64,000 nt of DNA from Pisaster brevispinus (taxonomy: Eukaryota > Echinodermata > Asteroidea > Forcipulatida > Asteriidae): positions 1,364,001 through 1,428,000 of the forward strand of contig JAMKCF010000013.1 of NCBI GenBank assembly GCA_023634235.1, written 5' to 3'. The notes beneath the pieces were generated by a model. It was not told where the DNA came from, did not search any database, and saw only the letters and a list, made by a program, of their open reading frames with translations. Of the stretch, positions 36,084-48,200 are shown piece by piece. Both the position numbers and the translations under genes were made by a program. The number at the start of each line of letters is the position of its first letter. Position 1 is the first letter of the stretch.

Positions 36084-37652
36084 GTGGTCCTTTCTCTATG
36101 GTTTTACCTACCTTCATACGTCTGTGCACCAAACACGATCGTATTGTACAGTTGCGGACGGAAGCACGTACATGTACATGTACATGTACATAGTACTAGA
36201 CTGCTCCATGATGTAGGCATATACATGTACATGTATGTAGGCCATAGAGTTGTATATAGGAACTAGAGAGCGCACTGGTAATGCTACGTGCACAAACGCG
36301 ACGGGACCGCAAGGAGGCACGCGCGCCATTTTGTACGAGGGCAACATTGAAAACGAAATACGCGGTGTGCTAATAAATACACTTTATGCGGTCTAAAAAT
36401 ACAAAAAAAAACGAGCGGCTGTATTAAAGTCGTTTCGTGGGATTCAGGTTATTCGTTTCAAAAGAGGATGGACACACATGCCATGATATTATTGTCCAAA
36501 GTGAAGGAGTATAATTATAAATTATTATATTTATTCGGGGATTATTTAGTAGTATAAACGGTCTTCACTGGCGTTCATAAATTTCACAGTAAACCCTTTC
36601 ATTGCTAACCATTGCTCTTTTGCAACACACACAAATGGTTTAGACGTTGTTTTGGACTACTTCAGCCAGTACTTACGAAATGGCCGCCGCGCTGCCCTTG
36701 TCGGGCCGCGTAAATAGGCTACTGCGCCCTCTAGTTCCTATATATAACTATATGATGTAGGCCTACTGAACATGTATATGTATGTACATAAGCTGATACT
36801 GCATGCAATGGCTTTTTACGCCATGATGCATTGGCTTTTTTAGCCACACTATTATAGGGAAACCCATCCATCCGAGCATTTTACCTCCATGATCCGAGTG
36901 AAGCAGCATTTTGTTCAAATTAAAACGTAAATGTAGAATCCACAAATGCAACCAGGTGCAGAAACTGAGTCAACCCCACAACAGTGGACCAAGGCCACCT
37001 GTAGACAAACACAATGCATAATTATGAATGACTTTATTTTTACCGAAATTGTCCATACTGTAAAAAAAATGTAACCTTGGAAACTGGCACACTTGACGGG
37101 GATTTGATATATAAGTCATTGTCCTACTTCTTGCAATTCCTTGCGTCGTGACACTATCAATCCTTATACAATATCTCATATCTGTAGTCGCCCAGCTTTC
37201 AATTTTAATTTTCTAAACTCAAGAGATTCATTTATTCAAGAGGTTCATTTATTCAAGAGGTTAAGGCCTTTAACAGTCGTTAGCTAGAGTTTTGAGCTAC
37301 AGACGTGTCCCCAGATGAATAAAAATTAGCCACCCTTGCATAATTCCTCTGTCCACACAGACCACACACTCCATTCCCCATTCCCACGGTTCCCATAAAA
37401 TGACCATCATTGCGTTCAAGTGACCAAAATAATGATAACATAACCTCAGCCTGACGGTGTTGCTCTCTGGGTACATGTTATGGCACCTCTTGTCGAACCT
37501 TTTTCACCCAGGCACAGCGAAAAGTGCAAAGTGCGCACGCGCAAAGACTGATTCCGGTGGCCCCTTCTATGCTAAGTGGCCTCATCTGTCCTGGGAAAAA
37601 AAATACTCGTCCGGCTTCGGCTTTGGATCCAGTCCATTGATCTCTGATATAT

Positions 37653-37702
37653 CGATCTCCGCAATTTCGGGCTTTATGTGCTCCACTTGCACTTATTTGA
37701 CC
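37653..37702 (-). pseudogene. 50-base relic of CLCC1 exon 8 in the spacer
   Basis: About 43 of 50 bases match exon 8 at 44756-44810 (the AHKAQISGD region), including an unbroken GGGCTTTATGTGCTCCACTT run. It is closer to copy B than to copy A at one diagnostic site. Flanks do not match CLCC1. It suggests a further, mostly deleted copy or a captured exon fragment. Confidence 0.65.
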
Positions 37703-40329
37703 TTAGTTTTTTTTTTAAAGTAATACAAACAGCAAATAATACCAAAGTGAACTCATGTGAACTCAAATTTTCCCCGAGGATTTTGTCCGAATATCTATTT
37801 CCATCCCCTATGAAAAGAAGCTTTTCCTGTAACTTGTTGTTTGGGTCTGTAAATTTCAACAAATGAAAGTGGGCGAAATGGATTTGGACAAAATCCTAAC
37901 TTCTATGGAATTATTTGAGTTCACTTTGGTAATATTTGCTGTTTACATTTTAATCCAGTGGGACCAAAACTCGATGCTTGAAAAAAGTGGAAACATATAA
38001 ACAGGTTTTCACTTTTTCCTTTTGACTCTGATGACCGATTGAGCATACATTTTTTTGCAAATGTTTGTTATTGTTATGTTGAAAATCTGTACTCAAAGAT
38101 TATCATTATAATACTTGTTGTATTTGTACCCCCTTTTTAAACATTATTTTAATTTCTTTTTGTTTGTGGTCATTTCAACATTATTATTTTTCTTTTCACA
38201 CTATTTTGCAGTATGTGGAACATTACACTCGCAAGTTTTCCCAATCCCTTAACCTGTTTTTGTTTATTCAACTCATGCATGCAGAATTTGTGTGTTAAAA
38301 CCCTTTGATGAGAGTGCCTCACTATTTTTTTGTGCAGGTTTTTGCTATTTTTTCAATAATTCCGCCCATGAATTTTCAAAAAATTCAGTATTTTAGGTGT
38401 TCCACCGCCATTGTACCATGCAGAAACACATGACAGGTGTTATTTGCACTGCAGGCGAGTTCAGTCACCTTGAAAATCACATTACAAAACTTGCGGTCTG
38501 GTGGGCTGTCATTGCTTTGTACACATAAATCTTACTGCCAGCCTTGTTTGATAACAATCATCAATCATGCTTATCCAGGGCAGTCAGGACAGCTTATAGC
38601 TATCAGATGATGTTATCAGGGTAACACTATGCTAAAGCAAAGCAAACTTCCACATGTGGGAGGGGCGGGGCTTCATGGTAATCCTGCTGGTTATGAACAC
38701 TGTACTTACTAATTAGCCTAAGGGGAAAATTAGCAAGCATATTTAACTTTTTATAGGGAATAAGCATCCCTAGACCCTCTGAAGGGTAATAGGCTTGATA
38801 ATAATGACAAAAAAGCTTCATACCCGGGTATATTACAATTTCCCAGAGTGCAGGACAAAATAGTGAGTCTCTATTCATGGTAATCAATGTTTTATACAGC
38901 GTATGCCAAGGTTTTAATGTATTTTTTATGGATGCTCATTGTGTGCATGTTCTAACCAAGGATATACATCATGACGTTGGGGTGATTGTTATAGTGTTTG
39001 TTCTTGTGATTTTTTTTATTTGAAAAGAGGACTTGAGCTCAACCTTGTTTAATCAATCGGCATTTTGACGCATCTTCTTCGTGACGGAATAAACAGCATG
39101 TGCTGAACAGTGTGATCAATTAAAAGTGACCTGTCGCTTCTACAATATTTTCTTCTACAATAGTTGTCAAATAAAGCCTAATTGGTATCATTATAGAAAA
39201 TTATACTTTACAAATATATGATATTAACAAAAATAAATACCAATTAACAGTAGGCCTAATTAGGCTGATACTTAACTTCAACGCGATTTGTTTTCTGCAG
39301 CACACAGATGTATGATAAATAAAATACACACAAAAATACTATAAGTAAAACTTTCAAAAATAGCGACCAGCAGTCATCAAGGTGCAATGCAATATCAAAG
39401 CCAAAACAGAACGTGCTACGTGAATAAATGTATGTTATGTTCAAAACCATGAACAAACACTGAAAAAGTTTTTTTCACAATTTCAAAGCTGTCATAAGAA
39501 TTCAATATTTTGCTGCCAAATTCAACATTTAAATGGAAACACTCTATGGCCCAATACTGATATAGTTTTATTTTCCCTACAGCCTCAAGTTGCAGGTCAG
39601 CCGGTCAGTCCAATCCTAAGACGATTTACTTACATCTTGGAGCCAATAACTAAAGCCATGCCAGGATTATTAGAAGCTTTATATCTCCTGAGTCGAGTTC
39701 GATTTCTATCGGGGCAGACAGAGTCTGCTCAGAGTAGTACAACATTGCTTGGATAAAACCCCACAGTTTGCTGATGCACATCTACTTATGGCACAGGAAT
39801 GTTTGTATTCTCGATATAAGATTACAGAGGCTTTAAGCTACACGTTATTATTGCAAACATGTACAGCTACGGTAATAGTCTTTTGAAATTCGAAATTTCC
39901 GGTCTGCTGCATGCTGAAATCAATAAACTTCATGTGCTTTCAAGCAAATGAAGAGACAGATACAAACCTCAGTTCGGGTGGATCAGGTGACGAATAAACA
40001 GCTTATAAAAACATACCCTCAAAAATATTTTTTAAATGCTGATTTATAACATCATCGTCTTACCCAATGAGACATCTAGAGTGTCATTTTGATGCTGTGA
40101 ACATAAAGAGGATGAGCCCTCTGCCGCAAAGCAAAACCGGACCATTCAGTTTCATCCAGCAGTGTGCACACGCATCATAGTTTGCATAACTTTGGAGTAG
40201 GAGTGACATCATGGGTCAGATTGCCTTTGAAATATGTGACCTTTCACATCACTCTAAACCAAGTTTATGCAAAGTAAGAATTGTGCTCATACTGCTGGGC
40301 AAATTTCAAGAAAAGGCGGTTAAGCTGCA

Positions 40330-41600
40330 AACAAAGGGCACATGGTCTATACATGTAGCTAGACCCGCTACATATCTAGCCAACGCATCTATAGCTCTCA
40401 CAGTCATACATTTCCATATGATCCCCCATCTCTACTCGGTGCGTCTACCGATCTTGACGGTGAAGGGTCCAAAGCAGTCAGTACCAGTGAATAGAAAGGA
40501 GGCTTTCCAATTCGCAAACAAGCTGGAGGCAAGCCAGCCATCTTGGGGATGTACGGCCGTCCTCGTCTTCTCAGACAACCTGTACAACAAATTTGGAGAC
40601 TCCTAATAGACTGTCGACCTCTTAAAACCCAGACGTCGCCGCAGATCAGCCAGGACTGCGTCTGCTCCACAATGTCCTAAGCGTGTGTCTGCAGCCTTGA
40701 TCAGAAGTTGGACAGTGTTGAGGGTCAAGCATGATGGGATGTTTGGTTTCTTCATCAAGTGCAGGTGCTCGACGCAGTCTCCCACCGACACGGATGAGGC
40801 TGTCAACCTGGTCATACTCTGGAGAGAGGTCAGCCAGTCGGCTCCTTCTCGAAACATCTTGCTTGGAGGAGAAAGCAGTCAGTTCACCTGAGAAACTCTC
40901 AGACTGGGCCTGATGGTAGAGTAACATCTCACTCTCTTGCCAGTTGTCAGCGCTCAGGAGTTCTGGCTTATTATTTTCCTTGGATTTGTATCTGGCTGCG
41001 ACTGATGCCTCCACAAGCTCATCCCAAGTATTGTATTTGGTAGCATCCACCTTCGGATAACTGCCACCAGAGTGACTTCACTGAAGCCGTGCTGTTTTAG
41101 CTTAGACTTGGCTTCTTCCGGGTTGTGCTGGGCTGGCCACTCAGGCCATCTGTCTTCACAGTAGTAAAGGAAGGGTGGAGCATGCCATCTGCTAGTATCA
41201 GCCAGTAGTCCGAGTTCTAGACCACGAGTGCGGTCATCAGCTGGATTTTGTTCAGAAGTAACATACCGCCATGTGGCATGATCTGTTAGCCGTTGAATTT
41301 CAGCGATACGTGCACCAACAAAACGGTTGTAGCGGCAAGACTCGGACTTGATCCAAGTGAAATTGAACGCATCATCCAGTAAACAGTAGGTTTCCAACCT
41401 AGCACCGTTACTATGCAAGGTAATTGGTAGGATTTTCATGCAAACATCGCGGAGGAGCCAAGGGTTGCCATCTCCTCTGTGAGTTGTTCCTCAAGTTCTT
41501 ACTAATTGGCTGGAGAATTCCTGTTTTCTCTTCAGGAGCCGTTGTTCCTCCCGACCAGCAATGGAATTATGGAAACAAAAAGAATGATACAGCAGAAATA
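40330..41600 (-). mobile_element. BEL/Pao retrotransposon pol remnant, apparently lacking reverse transcriptase
   Basis: Reading leftward on the minus strand: a protease-type start (MKILPITL, YCLLDDAF) at 41439. Within about 30 residues follows an RNase H-type block (FVGARIAEIQRLTDHATWRYVTSEQNPADDRTRG region), then the pre-integrase block (LIRVGGRLRRAP, KHPIMLDP), the H..LGHCGAD zinc region and an integrase start (TDCFGPFTVKIGRR). Several frameshifts and stops are present. The DDGS protease motif is replaced and the reverse-transcriptase palm is absent, consistent with a large internal deletion. Order and motifs fit BEL/Pao rather than Ty3 or Ty1. Dead copy. Confidence 0.8.
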
Positions 41601-43039
41601 CAAGATGGCAACAGCTTGATAGCATATCATACCAAAAACAACAACCCAAAGTTGTCTTCCTACAAGTTATCATTTTAAAACTAAGGAAACATACTTGGAT
41701 ACTAGAGGAAAAACAATGAACAGTATAACTTTTCCTTCTATCATTGTTTATTTTGGTTCTTCAAAACAAGCTTAGTACATTCAGTAAAACAACATACTGA
41801 GCAATGTTGTGTCTGATACAACAAAGAGATAAAGTTTTACTCTTGTATTCTCGCAGTTCTAAACTAAAATTGTTTTCATGCAACTAGGTACAATCTTGTA
41901 GCACTGGCTTTGTACGTCATGAAGTATTTACAGAATGACCCAACCACGTTGCATTTTAACACTCACTTCCTTGAGTAATTCCATCCAAGTACTCGAGGCT
42001 CTTTCTCAATCTATCAAAAACCAATATGGTAACTCAACACCCACAACAGTTGCACTCTGGTTACAGCCTAGTATGCCTGATTCAGTGTAAAGCACAATCA
42101 GTTTACCAGTGCAGTCCTCAGTCCGTATGGACTTTGAAGAGTTGAGGATAGTCAGTGTTCAATGTAAATTTTTAATTTCCTCAGCATTATCGAGAAGGGG
42201 TGTCTGGGTGTCTATCGAACAACCCATTTTCGAATTTAGACAATTTAGACAATTTGTCAACAACCCATTTTCGAATTTAGACAATCTACTTTATCTGTCG
42301 ATGACAAAAGAAGCATTCTCCTATAAACAATAACTTCATCATTCTGATGAATGGCAGATCATCTTCAGTCAAAATGATATGGAACACATATTTGTTAAGA
42401 GAAAATGCAATACATCCTGATCTGATATTTTAAAGTTCAACAAAGAAAATATTTTTAAATATTTATAAAAGAAACAGAAAAAAGATATGAGGGATCAATT
42501 TTTTACTTAGTATTTTGTATTAAGACTCTGCTGCATCATCTATAACTTAAATGATAGTTCTTTTAACAAAATGTAGTTTTTAGTTAAATTACAATCTAAA
42601 AGTTTTATATGTACAAATTTTACCTAAAATAAACTCTGTACAAGATCAAGTTTCTCAAACAATTCAATCTCTGCTTTGTCCCCTTCTTTTAGTGATACAT
42701 TTTTGACAAACTTTTGATGGAAGAACAAAAAATATTTATCTTCAGAAAAACTTGATATTTCTGTAATGTACTTGGCTTGAAGATCCTGATTCATCTTCAA
42801 CAAAATCTCTTCAAAAATACCGACCATTGCCACCTTTAAATAAATGTTTCAAGATTAAAATAAATAAAAAGTATTGTAATTTTATCACTTTATACACAAT
42901 CTCACGCAAAACAATTGCTTAATGCACATTCCGCTTCGATCTATTTCAAATAAAATTTTAATTAAAATATATTTCATTTTATATCTCTTTTTTGATTAGT
43001 TATTAAACTATATCAAGTAATAAACAACAAGGGAAACTG

Positions 43040-43435
43040 ACTGGGTAATTGAACCAACGACCTCCGGATTAACGTACCTGCGCTCTACCAGCTGAGCTAA
43101 CCAGCCCTATGTTGGCGGTCTCCCTATTAGTCAATATCTTTGTTCGGGGGTGCCAGTCAGAAGCCATACAATCGTCAGCTGCCGTGTAGCCAGGGATCAT
43201 ACACAAATTTACGATACAACCTGGGAAGCGGCAGCCAAGGGATCACCTTAAGGGGTTGCGGCAGCTAACGGTTGGATGGCTTCTGACTGGCACCCCCAAA
43301 CAAAGATATTGACTAATAGGGAGACTGCCAACATAGGGCTGGATAGCTCAGTTGGTAGAGTGCCGGTACGTTAATCCGGAGGTCGTTGGTTCAAGTCCCG
43401 CTCCAGTCAAGTTTTCTTTGTTCAAACCCAAATAA
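43040..43435. mobile_element. tRNA-derived foldback element (unit B)
   Basis: Orthologous to the 1905-2325 element. The plus arm tRNA-like sequence is at 43337-43409. The minus arm has lost the 3' end of its tRNA-like part, where gactgggtaattgaacc replaces the matching sequence. Confidence 0.72.
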
Positions 43436-44352
43436 TTATTAAACTGTACAATAAATCAGTCATCCCGGAGCCGAGTATTGATAGAGTTGCGACAACTTGC
43501 AATTAGAAGTAATTTGTATACGGTCCCCAAAAATGCATGTGCACACACAGGGTGCCAGACTAGACCTGCACATTGGTTGTGCTACATTTCGACCAAAAAT
43601 GGCTTCCAGTTACCCACGCAAACTGGTCCCTTTATGTTGCAACTCTCCAAATACGACCTCTGATTCAGCCCTGCTCCTAAATGCAATGACCAATCCAAAC
43701 AGAGAACATGTATATGAATCCATTAAAAAATGAAAGAAAGTTTTCATCACTGGGATTGATGCATGTTTTAGTCAATATTGTACATTACAAACAAACAAAA
43801 CACAACAAATTTGTGTTGAAAAGTTCTCATGCCAAATCATGATTAAACTTACTGGAACAAAGCACCTGTTTACTTACATTTGAACAAGGTTAGCTTCATG
43901 CCCAATTAAGATTTAATGTACATCTTCGATCCACTTTAAAATCCCTTTTGAATCCTCTAAAGGGTCCAAAACCAACCAGGGTCCAACTACATTTTTTTGT
44001 CTCACTAAACTTGTTTAAATTTTTTTAAATTGGGTTCTGATTAGCAGGGATGAGATTGGATAAATATAAAAATTCCTGAAAATGGCTTGTGGGTCTGGGT
44101 CCCCTTATTCTAGACCCCAAAAGTTTCTCAGCTGTTTCAGTTTAGGAGGTCAATAGACTCTGTGCATTACCAGAAAGTCAACATTTTGGACACAATGTGA
44201 TACATTTCTTTCTCCCTCTGGTGACTTGTTTCTTTCAAGAAAATCTGAAGGCTCAAGGAGGTTTTGAGAAAATCTTGAAATCCTGAGCAATCACATGCCT
44301 GTGAGTAGGAAAAGGTCCCGATAGTTCAGAAACCCTAGAGACAAGCACCGTA

Positions 44353-45252
44353 TTAGTCCATTGACTCAGTCTGGCACTGTTCTCGAGACAGGACCTCAAA
44401 CTCATCCGAGTCTTGTCCATCGTCGCTGCCAACTCGCCGACCTTCCAGGACCTCCTGAGGCTGTATGACATCAATACTTCCACTCAGAGACATTCCAAGA
44501 CCTTGCAGATGAGAATCACCATCAACACTTCCTCCAGACATTGGACTAGAGTCTCCTTCGATGATGGAAACACTAGATGGGCTGTCACAGCCTTGGGGAG
44601 TTGCTAAGAAAGTTTCTGAGTCTGTGGAGGAGGAAGGGGTCAAGGTTGAGGGTGCCTTGGGTGATTTCTTTTTATAAATGACTTTTGCTTCTTCTTCTTC
44701 CTTACCTGGAGTTCCTCCTGCAGACACTCTTTCATCTTTCACCACATCCCCTCCAGCTCGATCTCCAGAAATTTGGGCTTTATGTGCTCCACTTGCCCCT
44801 ATTTGACCAGAAGCTTCTCCTCTGGCTTGTAGAGAATCCATCCTCCCAATAGTGGTTGGCTTCTTAGATGGTTTTGCTGTAGTTCCATCGAGGGAATCGA
44901 CTTCAGAGATTGGGGATTCGACTGGCTTTCCCTGAACAACAGTGGTCCTCCGCCCCGATTTTGTAGCAGGTACTGATTTAGCATGTCTTGGTGGAGAAGC
45001 TCGTTCTTGGTTGACAGGATCTCGATGATCTCGTAGCTGGCTGTCTGTTTCATCTGAAGAGTCACTTTCGTTTGATACATCACCCTGATAATTCACATTC
45101 CCAACACCAGCTTCTGCAATTGGCTTTCGCTGCTGACGGTGTTGGACGTCAGAGTCGCTGTTGATGCGGTTCCTCCGTCGTCCTTTAGATTGAGGTCTCA
45201 TGCCAGCGGCAGGCTCCTCAAAATATTCCCTCAGTGGTAGCTGCCGAGGCAT
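44353..45252 (-). CDS. CLCC1: CLCC1-B exon 8 (cytosolic acidic tail, residues 465-763, and stop)
   Basis: The terminal coding exon has acceptor tcatag directly before the first codon and ends ESMD-stop. The 299 residues are rich in Ser, Asp, Glu and Pro with no domain I recognise. A basic patch near the start (PQSKGRRRNR) is unique to copy B. It is longer than the vertebrate tail. Assignment rests on phase, order and the partner exon in copy A. Confidence 0.85.
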   Translation of the reverse strand: MPRQLPLREYFEEPAAGMRPQSKGRRRNRINSDSDVQHRQQRKPIAEAGVGNVNYQGDVSNESDSSDETDSQLRDHRDPVNQERASPPRHAKSVPATKSGRRTTVVQGKPVESPISEVDSLDGTTAKPSKKPTTIGRMDSLQARGEASGQIGASGAHKAQISGDRAGGDVVKDERVSAGGTPGKEEEEAKVIYKKKSPKAPSTLTPSSSTDSETFLATPQGCDSPSSVSIIEGDSSPMSGGSVDGDSHLQGLGMSLSGSIDVIQPQEVLEGRRVGSDDGQDSDEFEVLSREQCQTESMD

Positions 45253-48200
45253 CTATGAATGAAACCAATGTAAGCTCATTTGTCACATTTTATCACAAGA
45301 GAAAGTGTTAAACCGATTATCGATCCCATGAAAACACCTATTTGTATTTAAAGATACCACACACAACAATAGGAGAAATGTTTATTTGTAATCAATTAGG
45401 ATTAATATGGTCAGGAAGATATTTTCGGGTTCTTATACAGCGCTTTATCACACCCCTAGGGGTGTATCAAAGCAGCAGAGCTATGTTTTGAATTGCGAGA
45501 CCAATTTTATGTAGCGCCTTCTAGGTGTGGCCATTTCAGCAGCCACTGCCAAAAACACCGAAGCAAACCCCTTCTCTTTGCAATACGTGTAACCAGGTTC
45601 TTTTTACATGCATTACACAACACACGGGACCAACAGCTTTATGTTTCATCCGAAGGACAAAGCAATAATGGTTAAGTGTCCTGCATGAGGACACAAGTGT
45701 CAAGACTGGGACTCGAAAGCCACAGTGGGTACCTACTGCATCTCTGGCCGCAGCATTTGTGAAAGGACACCAACCCTCAGAAATCTGGGAAGTGATTCAT
45801 GCATGAATTGTTTCTCAGATTCAAACGTTTTTATTGACTTCTAACCAGCAGGGGCATTTCAGCCAAGATCATTTCACAGGACGCTTACTACCAATATCAT
45901 GATTATAACAAGTAAGCTTTTGGGAGAAAATTACAGAATGTTTTCAGGGTCATTACCAAAGTTTGACCTAGCCTGAACATCTGACGTCACACTATGAGGC
46001 TCGTGAACAGCACCAGATACCAGCCTTGAGCGCCTGGCGGGATCTCGCCACAAGTACCTTTGACTTCACATCCATTAACATGGTGGAGATTCGTTGTCTG
46101 CTCACATGTGCAGACACATTACATGGTGAATAAAACAACATTACAAACAAGTTGTGCTTGCACCCAGAAGCAGACGATCAAATAGTTCCTGCTGGTGGTG
46201 TAGCTGACAAACACGTCATTTCGGAGCAGACCACTTATAACACAGATATGGAAAGCTTACGTCACTGCACGTTAATGCAATGAAATAATTGTATCCAATG
46301 AAATAATTGGGTCTGTAAAACCAGTGGTTGTCTTTATCCATGCGGGAAAAAGACAGGGGACCAGTCTAAGTGTGACCCTATCTTTACGACACTTTTAGAT
46401 GAAAGGTTGGGGTTCCCTACCTCTAATGCTTGAACTCTTTGCAATCCCTGGTTGATAGCCCTCTCTCCTTCCAGCCGAACCTCAAGCATATGTATTCGGT
46501 CTAGGAGATGGGTATCTCTCCTCTGACTGCGACCGGGACAGTAATAAAGCATAACAATCACAAGGACAATAGTGAGGTAAGGAAAGAGAATGGCAGGAAT
46601 CCAGGCAGCATAAGGAAGGTCCTTCAGGAGCTGTTTGTGGAACTCTCCTACAGCTTTCCCCATGTGCTGCAAAGGCTCCAGAATCATGATGGCTATTGTG
46701 TGGGACAAAGCCTGCAGATGGAGAAAAACACTCCACATTAGGGTACTCCAGCAGTTCCTCATGTTATTTGGGCCTATGTTTTTTGTTACGTAATGGTGGA
46801 CTTTTGGGATGTTAAGTGGCAGCAGACTTACCAGGTAAATCCATTGTTCTTGCATGTGTGCATGCTCAGAACTATGTGAACAATGGGAATTACCTGGTAA
46901 GTCTGCTGCCACCAATCATTCCAAAGTCTCTGATTACATGTATATTGTAATTAGAAGTTGACAGTTACGAACTACAACAGGTTCGCAGGTGACCAGGTTT
47001 TCAGCCCGATACTCCTGCCACACAAAAATGCAATACAATTGTTATCGGCCAGGTTCATGGCAAGGTTTCAGGCCGCAGGGAAATGGAAAGAAATCAGTAT
47101 CGGCGAGGTTCTCGGCGAGGTACTTGTGTCGCATATCGATGTTTGTTTCAAACATCCTCTTCCGATGAAGCTGTGTGCAAAAAATACAAATCAATATTTG
47201 AAAAGAGAAACGAAAATTTTAAAAAATGTATCCCTTTAGATTGATCACCGGTTCGAAAGAATTCTATACGGACATTTTCAGTCAGAGTTAGAGACCTTAG
47301 AGTTTTTCTGTAACAAACAGACACATTACTCAAATTAGTATAAACGTGTAGATGACAATACAAGGCTTACTCATAACTACAATTTACCTGTTGTAATCTT
47401 AATTATTTGGGTGAGACTTTTAGGTAACCTGAAGGACAAATGGAACACGTAAAAATATAATGCAACTTTGTCCCACATTCCATGTGAGCGAGTGGGATAG
47501 CGAATTTATCTTCAAGCATTATGGACGGTAGAACATCACACTGTTGTTGCCATGAATTGACTGATCAGAATCGAATCGCGGAGTCAAGTGTGCTTGAAGA
47601 TAAAAAACATTATTAAAGAGGGGCTCCAAGGTCAAATTAAGTTCTGTGATGCCCCCATTTTCTGATAGATGAGTCCCCATAAAAATGTGGGAAAATTAAG
47701 TCTTTAATCTCAAGTAAAAATGGTGTAAAATGTTATTTTATACTCAATAAGGGCAAAGTTTGGAACATGACGTCACCGAACAGCAAAAATGTACAAACCA
47801 CATATTTGAAATGTGACGTCATCATTTGGTTGAAAAAAATTGCACTTGAATGGTCTCAAACACAGTGGCATATTTTACACCATTTTAGCTTGAGGTTTGT
47901 GTAACGATATAAGGTTGATACTATTTATTACTATTATTAAATGCTCATCACCTCTCTAGTATACAGAGAGTAGATGATCGAGATACAGTCAGTTAGAGTG
48001 AATGTGTGGAAAGATGTGGGAAGATGTGGTCTGCATGAATGGAGTGTTAGGTAAGGCAACCAGGCAACCTTGGTTTGTCTGGGTCAGAGTTCTTCTAGGG
48101 TTACACCCTTGGTTTGTCTGGGTCATAGTTCATCAACTTCAAGGGTAGCATATCTTTACAGTTAGTGACCTGTAAAAAAAATCCTGCTTTCATAAGGACT

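Larger units (their letters stand above)
31151..40329. other. Spacer between duplication units
   Basis: About 9 kb without a host gene I can support. It contains a TIR element (31831-32385), a large foldback (33847-36083), ACATGT microsatellites (about 34965, 36168 and 36222) and the exon 8 relic (37653-37702). The 38000-40200 part is AT-rich and shows nothing I recognise. Confidence 0.6.

Noticed and set aside
40211..40606. 131-codon plus-strand open frame
   Set aside because: It is the antisense of the BEL/Pao integrase region on the minus strand.
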